Both the position numbers and the translations under genes were made by a program. Of a DNA stretch of 64,000 nucleotides, positions 8,225 through 17,800 are shown one piece after another. The number at the start of each line of letters is the position of its first letter. Position 1 is the first letter of the stretch. Origin of the DNA: SZUA-365 sp964635845 (GTDB lineage: Bacteria; Bacteroidota; Ignavibacteria; SZUA-365); the NCBI GenBank assembly GCA_964635845.1, contig CAZWNO010000001.1, forward strand, positions 62,001-126,000, read 5' to 3'. Under the pieces are notes generated by a model. The model searched no databases and had not been told where the DNA came from. It saw only the letters and a program-made list of their open reading frames with translations.

Positions 8225-10489
8225 ATGCGGAATTCAGTGAAATCACGCCGTTTCTCTCCGTCGCTGATGGCGGCAGGACTGCTGGCCCTGCTCCTTCAGG
8301 CCTGCGGACCGACCGTGTACTACGTCCGGCCGCCCGATTGGAAGGACGCATTCCGGCGCGATTCCACCATCGCTTCCTATCGCGAGGCGCTGAAGGATGT
8401 CACCATCTTCATCGATCCCGGACACGGGGGCGAAGATCGGGATGGCATAGGTCCCGACGAGGATGTCGTCGAGGCCGACGTCAATCTCCGGGTTGCCATG
8501 TTCCTGCGCGATTTTCTCAAGAAAGCGGGCGCCAACGTGATGCTCTCGCGCGAGGAGGACAAAACCGTGCCGCTCGAGGCGCGGGCACAGCAGGCGAACG
8601 CCAACGACGCGCAGATCTTCGTCTCGATCCATCACAACGCCGCGGGAAATCCCTACACCAATTACACGGCGACGTTCTACCACTCGCGTCCGGGACTCCC
8701 CGGCTACGCGCCGTCGAGCCAGGACCTCGCGCGCTTCATCCAGCGCGACCTGTCCTATGCGATGGGGAATCCCGGTCCGCTGGCCTCTTTCGACGGCACG
8801 ATGTCGGACGAACTGATCTACCCGGGCAAGGGATTTTCCGTCCTCCGCAATACCACGATGACGGCGACGCTGGTGGAATGCGGGTTCTTCACCAGCGAAT
8901 ATGAGGAGCAGCGGCTCCGATTACCCGAATTCAACGAAATCCAGGCCTGGGGCATCTTCCTCGGCATCGGCAAGTATTTCATGGCGGGCATACCGCATCT
9001 CAAGTACAGTTCGCCGCTGGTGTTCCGTGAAGCCAGTCCGAAGCTGGAGATCCACGTCAGCGACCGGGCGGACATTCTCGACGAGAGCATCCGCGTATTC
9101 ATCGACGGCGGGGAGCAGGGTTTCACCTTCAACCGCAAGACCGGGATCATCGCCGTCAGCGCCTCGGGCGAACTCTCGCAGGGATACCACCACCTCACCG
9201 CGCAGGTCCGCAACAGCAACGGGAATTCCTCAGCGCCGTTCGAGATGTATTTCGCCGTCGGCCGGCCACCGGTACTGCTGCGTTCCACCGCCGATCCCGC
9301 GATCATTCCGCCCGACCGCAGCGTGTTCAGCATCGTGACCATCGTCGCGCTCGACAGCACGGGCGTCTCTGTGCCGGACGGCCTCCCGATCCGCTTCCGC
9401 AGCTCGAACGGACTCGACACCATGCTCGTGCTGCGGAACGGCTTCGCGCAGGTGAACCTGTATCCCGGCCGTCACGACCGCGTCACCTTCGAGGCGGCGA
9501 ACGGTCCGGTGAAAACCGAGGGCATCATCACGGTGTCTCCCGATGCGAAATACTCGCGGGGAATCGTGATGAGCACGGACGGCAAGGCGGTGGCCGGCGC
9601 GGCGGTGACGCTGCCGGGCGGAGCAGCGATATCCACGAACGAGCGGGGCGAGTACATCATCGCCGGAAAGGACACCGACGGATTGCCGGTGGTCATCACC
9701 GCTCCCGGGTATTTCGGCCGCAGCGAAACCCTCAAAGGCCTGCCCATCCAGGATCCCGTCCTGCTCTCGCCGGTCGCCCGCGGCGTGCTGCTGGGAAAGA
9801 CTTTCATCCTCGATATTCCCGGCGAGGGGAAAGCCCCGGCCGAACGCGTCGACATGCTCGCCCTGCGTCATCTCGAGCAGCTGCTCGCCGCGAGCGGCGC
9901 GCGCGTCATCGTGACGGAAGGCGCGGACGCGCCGTCGCTGAAGGAAGCCCTCTCCGCGAACAAAAACGTGCCGGTGTTCCAGTTCGAGACCGACGCGGAC
10001 AGCCGTGACATCACGCTCTACGCGAACAACCTCAACAGCAGCCGGAATTTCGGCGTGCGCATGCAGCGCATCGTGCCGCAGTTCACTGGCGTCACACTCA
10101 ACCGCTTCGTGCTGCGCGTGCCGTGGCGCCACGAACTGAAGAGCAACCAGCAGATCAGCGTCGCGATGCCCGTGCCCTCGGCGCGGACCTACGCGCAGCA
10201 GGTGGCGCCGCTGTTCTCGTGGAACATCGCCTGGGCGGTGTACGCCTCGATCCTGGCGTCGGAAGACTACAGCAGTTCCGGCGCGAAAATGGTCGAGGTC
10301 AACGTGGAGGACAGGCAGGGGAATCCCGCGCCCTACGTGCTCGTCCAGCTCAACCATGCGCTGACCGGCATGACCGACAACGTCGGCAAATGCCGCTTCG
10401 TCGGCGTCAGCGTCGACGAAGACGAAGTACGCGTCCTCGATTCCGACCAGTTCATCGTCAAGGGTGTGCGCACCGAAGTGATGCGTTGA
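8225..10489 (+). CDS. Lipoprotein N-acetylmuramoyl-L-alanine amidase with second, degenerate amidase-like domain
   Basis: The protein has 754 residues from the ATG at 8225. An open frame extends upstream but only as antisense of the methyltransferase. A lipobox (LLQAC, Cys27) marks a lipoprotein. Residues ~58-260 are an Amidase_3 domain with zinc ligands His67 (DPGHGG), Glu83 and His136 (SIHHNA) and catalytic Glu218 (LVECGFF). It would cleave the MurNAc-L-Ala bond of peptidoglycan. Residues ~440-500 resemble a carboxypeptidase-regulatory beta-sandwich. Residues ~518-690 align by eye with the first amidase domain but have lost all the zinc ligands (ILDIPGEGK where ILDPGHGG is expected). The tail is another beta-sandwich. 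At more than twice the usual length, the protein may have a wall-binding or scaffold role. Confidence 0.87.
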   Translation: MRNSVKSRRFSPSLMAAGLLALLLQACGPTVYYVRPPDWKDAFRRDSTIASYREALKDVTIFIDPGHGGEDRDGIGPDEDVVEADVNLRVAMFLRDFLKKAGANVMLSREEDKTVPLEARAQQANANDAQIFVSIHHNAAGNPYTNYTATFYHSRPGLPGYAPSSQDLARFIQRDLSYAMGNPGPLASFDGTMSDELIYPGKGFSVLRNTTMTATLVECGFFTSEYEEQRLRLPEFNEIQAWGIFLGIGKYFMAGIPHLKYSSPLVFREASPKLEIHVSDRADILDESIRVFIDGGEQGFTFNRKTGIIAVSASGELSQGYHHLTAQVRNSNGNSSAPFEMYFAVGRPPVLLRSTADPAIIPPDRSVFSIVTIVALDSTGVSVPDGLPIRFRSSNGLDTMLVLRNGFAQVNLYPGRHDRVTFEAANGPVKTEGIITVSPDAKYSRGIVMSTDGKAVAGAAVTLPGGAAISTNERGEYIIAGKDTDGLPVVITAPGYFGRSETLKGLPIQDPVLLSPVARGVLLGKTFILDIPGEGKAPAERVDMLALRHLEQLLAASGARVIVTEGADAPSLKEALSANKNVPVFQFETDADSRDITLYANNLNSSRNFGVRMQRIVPQFTGVTLNRFVLRVPWRHELKSNQQISVAMPVPSARTYAQQVAPLFSWNIAWAVYASILASEDYSSSGAKMVEVNVEDRQGNPAPYVLVQLNHALTGMTDNVGKCRFVGVSVDEDEVRVLDSDQFIVKGVRTEVMR

Positions 10490-10538
10490 TATCCCGGCGC
10501 GCGCGTCGATTTTCTCACCACTCACACCCGCGTCCCCT

Positions 10539-11522
10539 ATGCTCAATCATATCTGGCTCGCGCTGATCGTGATCGGCATTCTCACCGCCGCCGGGCGTGA
10601 CATTTACGACGTCACGCAGAACAGCTACGGCAACGGCATTCCCTGGGAGGTGCGGATCGATGCGGCGGAAACGGTCGTGAGCGGCGGTACCGGCAGTGAA
10701 GGCCGTGCCGGCGGCGCCGTGGAGACAAGTCTCCTGATCACGGGCGGACAGCTCTCCGCGCATTTTCCCGGACTCGAGGGATCGGTCGATGTCCAGATTC
10801 CCGCGCGCGTGACCTTCTCGGGGAAGTCGGTCGCGGTCGCATCGATCGACGTCAGCGGCGACGCGCCCGAGCGCCTCAAGGTGATGGCCGCGGCGCTCGG
10901 CGATGAAGCGAGGCTCACTGCCCGCCTGCGGCAGCGGGGTGGCGGATGGCGGGCGACGATCGAGCCGGTTTCCCTCGTGTACCTGAAGAAAGTGACGAAC
11001 GCGGCGTTCGACGTCGCCGGCCTGGCCGTGCAGATCGCCATCGGCCTGATCGGCATCATGGCGCTGTGGCTGGGCGTGATGAAGGTGGCGGAGAAAGCGG
11101 GGCTGATCACGAAGCTTGCGCATCTCGTGCGTCCGATCACCGTGCGCTTGTTTCCCGACATCCCCGCCGATCATCCCGCACTTGGCTCGATGCTCATGAA
11201 CATCTCGGCGAACGTGCTCGGACTCGGAAACGCCGCCACGCCATTCGGCCTGAAGGCGATGGAAGAGCTTGACGAGCTGAACACGAAGAAAGGCGTGGCG
11301 ACCAATTCCATGGTGACCTTCCTCGCGCTGAACACCTCCTGTATCACGCTGATTCCCGCCACCGCGATCGCCGTGCGCGCGGCCGCGGGCTCGTCCGATC
11401 CCGCAATCATCATCGGCACGTCGTTCCTCGCATCGCTCACCGCCACGATCTTCGCGGTCACGATCTCGAAGCTGCTGGCGAGAGTCCGGATGTTCCGCTG
11501 GGACAGATCGGAGGCAGAATGA
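10539..11522 (+). CDS. spmA: SpmA-like nucleoside-recognition (Gate) membrane protein with extra periplasmic domain
   Basis: The 327-residue protein starts with a membrane helix (WLALIVIGILTAAG) and ends with the SpmA/Gate-domain helices, including NISANVLGLGNAATPFGLKA, the most conserved SpmA motif, and TSCITLIPATAIAVR. Between them lie about 110 residues absent from the ~196-residue Bacillus SpmA: a beta-rich insert, probably periplasmic. SpmA/SpmB occur widely in non-sporulating bacteria; the transported or sensed molecule is unknown. The gene overlaps spmB by 4 bp (ATGA). It follows the amidase by 49 bp, which fits a cell-envelope operon. Confidence 0.88.
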   Translation: MLNHIWLALIVIGILTAAGRDIYDVTQNSYGNGIPWEVRIDAAETVVSGGTGSEGRAGGAVETSLLITGGQLSAHFPGLEGSVDVQIPARVTFSGKSVAVASIDVSGDAPERLKVMAAALGDEARLTARLRQRGGGWRATIEPVSLVYLKKVTNAAFDVAGLAVQIAIGLIGIMALWLGVMKVAEKAGLITKLAHLVRPITVRLFPDIPADHPALGSMLMNISANVLGLGNAATPFGLKAMEELDELNTKKGVATNSMVTFLALNTSCITLIPATAIAVRAAAGSSDPAIIIGTSFLASLTATIFAVTISKLLARVRMFRWDRSEAE

Positions 11523-12061
11523 TGGACGTGTTCCGCAGCGTGGTTTCGATTCTCTCCGCCGTCGCCATTCCAGCGCTGATGCTGTTCTTCCTCTCCTACG
11601 GCGCGTTCCGAAAGGTCAAGGTCTACGAGGTCGCCGTCGAGGGCGCGAAGGAAGGCTTCAACATCGCCGTGCGCATCATCCCCTATCTCGTGCTGATGCT
11701 CGTCTCGATCGCGATATTCCGCGCCAGCGGCGCGATGGACGTGTTCATCGCGATCGTGCGTCCCGTCACCGATCTGATCGGCATTCCCGCCGAGGCGCTG
11801 CCGATGGCGATCATGCGCCCGCTCTCCGGCAGCGGATCGATCGGCATCATGACCGAGACCATGCAGGCCTACGGCACCGATTCCTACATCGGCATCCTCG
11901 TTTCCACCATGTACGGCAGCACGGAGACCACCTTCTACGTCATCGCCGTCTACTTCGGCGCCGTCGGCATACGCAACACGCGGCACGCGCTTCCCACCGG
12001 ACTCCTCGCCGATTTCATCGCCTTCCTCGCCGCAGTGTTCTTCGTGAACGTGTTGTTGTAG
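11519..12061 (+). CDS. spmB: SpmB-like nucleoside-recognition membrane protein
   Basis: This 180-residue integral membrane protein has the SpmB signatures GAKEGFNIAVRIIPYLV near residue 42, PLSGSGSIGIMTE near residue 105, and STMYGSTETTFYVIAVYFGAVG near residue 135. The length matches the family. It starts inside the end of spmA (4-bp overlap), so the two are translationally coupled and probably form one complex. No terminator with a T run is visible before the convergent transposase homologue, whose stop is only 7 bp away. Confidence 0.92.
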   Translation: MMDVFRSVVSILSAVAIPALMLFFLSYGAFRKVKVYEVAVEGAKEGFNIAVRIIPYLVLMLVSIAIFRASGAMDVFIAIVRPVTDLIGIPAEALPMAIMRPLSGSGSIGIMTETMQAYGTDSYIGILVSTMYGSTETTFYVIAVYFGAVGIRNTRHALPTGLLADFIAFLAAVFFVNVLL

Positions 12062-12067
12062 CGGGCG

Positions 12068-12781
12068 CTATCCTCCCCGGACATAGAGCCACTCCCACTC
12101 CTCCGGCTTCTCCACAAGACCGCTGCGGACGGGATCCTCGCGGATGAAGCTGACGGCGCGGCGGACGTCGGAAGGACTCGCGAGGTAGCGGTGATGATCC
12201 TCCTCCTCCCAGATCATTCCCGGGCGGCCGAGGAAGCGGTTCGCCTGATGCTGCACGGGCGCCTTGAACGCGGCGGACACATGCGCGGGAGTGGGACCCT
12301 CGCGCAGGCCGAAACGCTGTGAGAACGTGACGTGCACATGCGTGGGAAGGATGACGAAGGCGTCGATGGAGCAGAGCACACCGTCGATCGCGTGCAGGGC
12401 CTGCTGCGCGGCGTCGGCGATGCGCGGGTGGCGCAGCCAGCCGGGACCGGGCGACGATCCCAGCACGGTGTCCCAGAACGCGAACAGCTCGGCCTCGAAT
12501 CCATGCTCGAACGCCGCGACATCGGGCCTGGCGAATCGCGCGGCGAGATCCCCGAGCTTCGGACTGGCGTACGGCCCGGTGATGCCGCCGATATCCGGCC
12601 CCGGATGCGGTGCATCCGCCATCCCGAAGCGCTGCTCGCAGCCGCTGCGATAGGTCATGAGACCTTCCCGCGCGGAAAAAGGTATCGAGTGGATCAGCCG
12701 GCAGGTGAGGAAAGAATGGAGTTCGCGGATATCCCCCGCATCCCCGTCGTGGCGGAAGAACCGCCGCTGCAGTGTGGACAT
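12068..12781 (-). CDS. REP-associated transposase (RAYT, Y1_Tnp-like) homologue, catalytic Tyr replaced
   Basis: The 237-residue protein matches the RAYT/TnpA-REP layout. The HUH motif is present as VILPTHVHVTF around residue 148. The C-terminal signature reads FIREDPVRSGLVEKPEEWEW around residue 211, where active members have (R)YIxxNPVRAGLVERPEDY. The position of the nucleophilic tyrosine is a phenylalanine here and the conserved Asn is Asp, so normal single-strand transposition chemistry looks impaired. The start ATG has a good AGGGAGAAATC ribosome site. A perfect 10-bp hairpin (12804-12829) lies just upstream. The family normally mobilises or maintains palindromic REP elements, and two palindromic elements exist at 29462 and 30239. 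Confidence 0.8.
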   Translation of the reverse strand: MSTLQRRFFRHDGDAGDIRELHSFLTCRLIHSIPFSAREGLMTYRSGCEQRFGMADAPHPGPDIGGITGPYASPKLGDLAARFARPDVAAFEHGFEAELFAFWDTVLGSSPGPGWLRHPRIADAAQQALHAIDGVLCSIDAFVILPTHVHVTFSQRFGLREGPTPAHVSAAFKAPVQHQANRFLGRPGMIWEEEDHHRYLASPSDVRRAVSFIREDPVRSGLVEKPEEWEWLYVRGG

Positions 12782-12803
12782 GATTTCTCCCTGTGAATTC
12801 GTG

Positions 12804-12829
12804 AATGACGGTTTCCCTGAACCGTCATT
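12804..12829. repeat. Perfect 10-bp hairpin upstream of the RAYT homologue
   Basis: AATGACGGTT (12804-12813) is exactly complementary to 12820-12829 around a 6-nt loop. It sits 22 bp upstream of the RAYT start and 90 bp past the stop of the DUF3788-like gene. On the plus strand it is followed by TTTCGC. It could be a terminator, an RNA leader hairpin or a REP-like recognition structure. Position next to a RAYT gene favours the last, but this is inference. Confidence 0.6.
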
Positions 12830-12919
12830 TTCGCAAACTCGGGAGATTGTCCGTAAGGTGAAATGGGAAAAACGATCCGGTCGCCGGGCGATCCCCGCTG
12901 CCTGCGGCGGATACGCCGG

Positions 12920-13621
12920 TCAGTCCCTCGAAGTCTTCCGCTTCAGATCCTCGAACTTCAGCAGGAGCAAGGCAAGAAGCGCATCCACTTCCGCCCGCGT
13001 GCGAACGTGAAAGGTGACCCACTTCATTTTCGTGGAGAGCGTGAAATGTTCGAAGGCCTTGCGGAGTCCGGGGGTGAGCTCCCTGAGCGAGCGGTACCGC
13101 TTCTCGTCGTCGATCGGGATGGAAAGCGTGACCGTGAAAAATCCGCGATAGAAATGCAGCACGCACAGCACGCGGGCGCGGTAGGATGCGCGATAGCCCC
13201 AGCCGGTCTCGTTCTCGTACCACTGCAGTGCCCAGTTGATGCGCGGTTCCATCAGTTCGAGCCGATGCTCGAAGCGCTTGAGTTCAGCCGCCGGCAGGAT
13301 GCCCAGCAGCTGGTCGATTTCGGGACGCGTCGGCGGATGCTTGAAGTCGTTGAAAGGCAGCCGTGCGGGTCCCTGATCCTGGCGCTGCGCATCATCGTCC
13401 GTCGCTTCCGGGCGTGTGTGTTCGTTGCGTTCAGCACCGTGTCCGGATTCTCCCGGGCGCGCGTGTCCGCTGCTCTCCGCATCGTGTCCGGATTCTCCCG
13501 GGCGTGTGTGTTCGTTGCTCTCCGAAAAACGATCGAGAGCTTGCGACGGATGCGAATCCTCGGGACCTTCGGTCCCGGGCGCTCCCTCCCGCGGCGTTTT
13601 GCGTTGATACCGTTTCTGCAT
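12920..13621 (-). CDS. DUF3788-like protein with N-terminal tandem repeat
   Basis: The ATG at 13621 overlaps the PurC stop by one base (TGATG), so the 233-residue protein is coupled to purC. Residues ~100-230 resemble DUF3788: WALQWYENETGWGYRASY, then VLHFYRGFFTVTLSIP, then KWVTFHVRT. The function of that family is unknown. The first ~90 residues are polar and low-complexity and contain a 15-residue repeat (HTRPGESGHDAESSG and variants) encoded by 45-bp tandem repeats at 13409-13498. There is no signal peptide. The opposite strand is also open here but lacks family motifs. The domain call is from memory. Confidence 0.65.
   Translation of the reverse strand: MQKRYQRKTPREGAPGTEGPEDSHPSQALDRFSESNEHTRPGESGHDAESSGHARPGESGHGAERNEHTRPEATDDDAQRQDQGPARLPFNDFKHPPTRPEIDQLLGILPAAELKRFEHRLELMEPRINWALQWYENETGWGYRASYRARVLCVLHFYRGFFTVTLSIPIDDEKRYRSLRELTPGLRKAFEHFTLSTKMKWVTFHVRTRAEVDALLALLLLKFEDLKRKTSRD
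13409..13520. repeat. 45-bp coding tandem repeat (about 2.5 copies)
   Basis: Units start at 13409, 13454 and 13499, each beginning CGGGCG. The first two are full 45-bp copies with a few substitutions and the third is partial. The period is a multiple of three, so copy-number changes keep frame. The array encodes the 15-residue repeat in the N-terminus of the DUF3788-like protein. Confidence 0.85.
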
Positions 13622-14514
13622 CAATGCGGGAGCTCCTCACCGGTGATGAGCCGGTACGACTCGAGGTATTTTTCCGTCGTGCGGACGATGACCTCGGCGG
13701 GCAGCGACGGCGCCGGAGGCGTCTTGTTCCACTGCACCGATTCGAGATAATCCCGGACGTACTGCTTGTCGAAGCTGGGCTGGGCGTGTCCGGGCTCGTA
13801 GCCTTCCATCGGCCAGAAGCGCGAGGAATCCGGCGTGAGCGCCTCGTCGATGAGGATCAGCTCGCCGTCTTCATCCGTCCCGAATTCGAATTTCGTATCC
13901 GCGATGATGATGCCCCGCTCCCGCGCGTAGTCGCGGGCGAAGCTGTACAAAGCGATGCTCAGGTCGCGCGCCTTCGCGGCGGCTTCGGGTCCGACGATGC
14001 CGGCCGCGGCGTCGAAATCGATGTTCTCGTCATGTCCCTCCTCCGCCTTCGTGGAGGGAGTGAACAGCGGTTCCGGCAGCATGGAACCGTCGACGAGTCC
14101 CTCGGGCAGCGCGATCCCGCAGACGGACTGCGTACGACGGTATTCCTTCAATCCCGAACCGGTGAGGTAGCCACGGACCACGCACTCGATCGCGAGCGGC
14201 CGGGTCTTCCGGACGAGCATGCTGCGTCCCTGCAGTTCCGCCGCATACGGCGCACACGCTGCAGGATACTCATCCACGTTCGTCGCGATCATATGGTTGC
14301 GGACGATCCGTCCCGTGCGCTCGAACCAGAATTTCGAGATCATCGTGAGGACGGTGCCTTTCATCGGGATGGGATCGGGAAGTACGACGTCGAAGGCCGA
14401 GAGGCGGTCGGTGGCCACGATCAGCAGCGCGTCGCCCAGATCGTACACGTCGCGGACCTTGCCGCGCCGGAACAACGTGAGTCCTTCATAATCCGTACGT
14501 GATATCGCCTGCAT
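13621..14514 (-). CDS. purC: Phosphoribosylaminoimidazole-succinocarboxamide synthase
   Basis: The 297-residue SAICAR synthase ligates aspartate to CAIR in purine synthesis. Visible signatures are FRRGKVRDVYDLGD near residue 15, ATDRLSAFDVVLP near residue 34, and the SAICAR signatures ECVVRGYLTGSGLKEY and IADTKFEFGTDEDGELILIDEALTPDSSRFWP. Length matches the ~300-residue long form found in FCB bacteria. The start at 14514 (MQAISRTDYEG) is preferred; in-frame ATG and other codons up to 14565 add only a poor leader. Its stop overlaps the start of the DUF3788-like gene. A tRNA gene with its own terminator lies upstream on the same strand. Confidence 0.95.
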   Translation of the reverse strand: MQAISRTDYEGLTLFRRGKVRDVYDLGDALLIVATDRLSAFDVVLPDPIPMKGTVLTMISKFWFERTGRIVRNHMIATNVDEYPAACAPYAAELQGRSMLVRKTRPLAIECVVRGYLTGSGLKEYRRTQSVCGIALPEGLVDGSMLPEPLFTPSTKAEEGHDENIDFDAAAGIVGPEAAAKARDLSIALYSFARDYARERGIIIADTKFEFGTDEDGELILIDEALTPDSSRFWPMEGYEPGHAQPSFDKQYVRDYLESVQWNKTPPAPSLPAEVIVRTTEKYLESYRLITGEELPH

Positions 14515-14555
14515 CGTGTTCCTCATCGATCTGTTCGTGCTGCCGGAATTCCTCG

Positions 14556-14587
14556 GAAAAAGCAAATCCCTCGGGTCTGAGGGATTT
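14556..14587 (-). terminator. Intrinsic terminator of tRNA-Arg
   Basis: AAATCCCTC (14564-14572) pairs perfectly with GAGGGATTT (14579-14587) across a 6-nt loop. On the minus strand the stem is followed by GCTTTTTCC. It lies 9 bp past the tRNA 3' end and before purC, so it ends the tRNA transcript. Confidence 0.85.
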
Positions 14588-14595
14588 GACAGCCG

Positions 14596-14669
14596 CGCGC
14601 CCGCAGGGATTCGAACCCCGAACCTCCTGATCCGTAGTCAGGTGCTCTATCCAATTAAGCTACGGGCGC
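14596..14669 (-). tRNA. tRNA-Arg (anticodon ACG)
   Basis: The 74-nt gene is read on the minus strand. The acceptor stem GCGCCCG/CGGGCGC pairs fully and the discriminator is G. The anticodon stem CCTGA/TCAGG closes the loop CTACGGA, giving anticodon ACG (decoded as ICG after editing). The T arm contains GGTTCGAATCC. CCA is not encoded. A terminator hairpin follows immediately. Confidence 0.95.
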
Positions 14670-14849
14670 GTCTATTTCAGATTCTAAAAATACGGACGGG
14701 CGCGGAAAAATGCAAGAGGCGGTCGACGCTGTCTTCGGTCCACCACGCCCACCGGATCGGCCGCATGCCATGAAACAGCTATTGCCGAAAATGGAGCGGC
14801 CCGAAACACTGGAGTGATCAGGCCGTCGCACAATACCATAATGACGCGT

Positions 14850-17800
14850 TCAACGCATCAACATCATCTTCCGCTGTGTTACTCCTTTATCCGTGGTGAG
14901 GCGGGAGAAATACAGTCCGCTCGGCAGCGCGCCCGCGCGCAGCACCGCCGAATGCACACCTCGGTCGTAATCCGCGTCCGTGACCACCGCCACTTCCCTG
15001 CCCATCGCATCGTAGATGGCCAGACGCACGTGCGACGCCTCGCCGAGCTTGAAGGTGAAGGAGGTGACATCGGTGAAGGGATTCGGGTAGTTGGGCCAGA
15101 TCTCGATGCCGTCCGGCAGCACGCGCTCCATGATACTTGATCGTTCACCCGTCTTCGGGATGGACCTGCCCGGCATCACCGGGGTCAAACCGCTGTACAA
15201 TCGGGGGTACAACGCAAAGAGCGGAAGCCAGGTCGAATCATTTCCGACAATCGATGCCAGGGTGTCCAGTGCGCGTAACCCATCCGCATAACCGCCATGA
15301 TATACGAACGGACGGTACAAGGCGCTGCGAATCAGCTGTTCCCTCTTCAGATACGGCGCGCCTTCGAAGCTGTAGGTCTCGATGATGTCGAGCGCGTCAT
15401 CGAACTTCGAGATCTCCGCGAGGAGATCGGCGGCGACGAGCTTGAACCGGATATCCGGGTGCAGAAGGAAAGCGAGGACGAGCGTGTCCCGCAGTTGCTC
15501 GAGATCCGGGTAGTGAGAGACCGCGCGCTGCAATGTGTACACCGTCGCAAGATCCAGAGTCGCGCGATTCTGTCCGCTCACCCGCTGAGCGATCAATTGC
15601 CGTGCGTTCGCGAAATTGCTGTCGCCGATGGCCTGCGCGAGGAGGTTCCTGAACGTATTGCCCGGGGGCGGGGACATGCTCTTGGTCAGCGCTCCCCCGC
15701 CAGTGCCGCCAGTGAACGGCACGTCGCATGTATCCAGCGTGCTGTCGGCATTCACCGAGCCATAGCGGTTCAGTGGCGTCGGTTCCCAATAGCTGCCGAC
15801 GGCGGTGATGCCTTGCGGACCGCCGCCCCATGCATGGTACCCATTCGGGTAATCCTGCAGGATGAAGCAGTTTCCTGATCCGATGTCTGTCTTGGTACAT
15901 CCGAAATCGATGAAGCCCAGCGAATCCGTCGCGAGCACGGTCGAGACCGCATCGACCTTGTTTCGCGCGGGACTGGTTTGCGTGGAGACCAGGCCCGCAC
16001 GCGCGACAATTCCCAGGCCGAAATCCGTCAGGGTGCTGCCATCCATGTAGGCGCTGCCGGTTCCGTGCATGTCAATCCCCGTACTCCAGACAGGAGAGGA
16101 ATAAGACGCGGAAGCCACGTCCTCATTGAACGACGAACTGTATCCATCCAGCCAGGCATATCCATAGATGCAATTCACGGCGGTCGTTCCGTTCGAGATA
16201 AGAGTACCGCCGAGATTGCACAGCGCGTAATGGGCGTTGTCTATCCGCGTAGCTTCGATACTGACGAGACCGCCTGATCCAGCCACGACGGAGGAGGCAT
16301 CAACCTGGCAATCCGTGAGATAAACCGTGCCGTCGTTCCGCGCCTGGATCCCCATCCATGTCTCGTTCGAAGGACCGAAGGTCGAGCCCCATGCGATGAA
16401 GTAGCCCTCGACGGAGATTCCCTTCCCGGGGGCGAAAAGGTGATTGTTGATAGTGGTGAAGCTGACATTCGCCCCCGGTGTGACGTAGATATTCCCGGGG
16501 AGAATCTCCGGAATATGTTCACGCGGCGTTTCGACGAGCTCGAGCCGGTAGAGCCCCGCCTCCCCCGGTGCCAGATAATCGGTAAAGCCGTTCGCGGTTG
16601 AGTAGGTTGAGTAATTGTAGGGATTGGATGTGGGCTGGACGATCCAGATGTCGCCTGTCACGACATTTGTCACCATCCATTGGGTAAGTTCGGCATCGGA
16701 TGGTTCAAGTTTGACCGTGATGTGCCGGTGTCCCTCGGTCGGGTGCGTGCGGCCGTTGAGGACAAAGAGATAGGGAATGCTGGTGAGAGTGTCTTCGAAC
16801 TCGCTGACGATCACGAAGGTCGAATCCTCCGGGTCGAATGAATCCGTCCCGTCCTGCCGAATGCTCAAAACCTCGTTTACCAGGTCGTTTTCCCCCGCGT
16901 CCGGATAGCCGCGAATGCTCCAGATTTTCAAATCCTTCCAGAGCAGGTCCTCCTGGATGATGTCGGCCACCGGCCGGAGGAAGTTGTTGATGTATGTCGC
17001 GGTCGAGTCCCATTTGCTCTCGCCGTTCCAGTCACAGCGGCGTCGTACAAGGCTGCTGTCTAGGTAGCCCATCGTGCCGGCGTTCATGTCGATGTCTCCC
17101 CCGGTCTGCGGGTGGAGCAATGAATCGTCTACCCATTGCTGCCTTGTCTCGGGCCACCATGGATTGATCGAGTGCTGGCTCGGGGCGGAGACGAGGGCAT
17201 AGATCATCACACCGTCGGCATCGTTGGCCAGGGCGATGTTGCACTGATGACGGAGTTCCGCCGCGGTGGGCTCGCGCAGCCAGTCACCGTCATTCCACGC
17301 CGCGCCGGAATCGGCGCGGTAGAGATTCGTGTGGTTCTGCACGAAGGGAATCCACGGTTTGATGGTGCTGTACCGCTGCCGCTGTTGCGCATGCTTGCGG
17401 TAGATGCGGGCCATGTCCACGAAGCCGCGTATCGCGTACTGGTTCAAGGAGTCGTAATACTCGATGACATCGATGCCCGGGTACACCGGACGACGGCCGT
17501 GCGCGGCGTAGGACATCGTCACGGGGTAGGCATAGAAGCCGGAGACGAACCGGCGGTTGAATGCGCCCGAGACATCGGTCGGTTCGCTGTAGCCGGAGGC
17601 ACAAAACAGCGAGACCGCGCCGCCGCTGATCGAATCGAGCAGGACCTGCGCGAGCGTGGACACCGGCCAGTTGGAGGAATGCCGTCCCTGCTCGGGACCG
17701 TAGAGAAAGCGCATGCCAGGAAGTACACTCGCGCCGTCGTCGCGCAGCAGGTGATCGGTGTGATTGATGAAGTTGTTCCGTACCGAAGCGTACGCGGGAA

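Noticed and set aside
13363..14502. 379-codon plus-strand frame opposite purC
   Set aside because: The minus strand has full SAICAR synthase motifs. The plus frame is its shadow.
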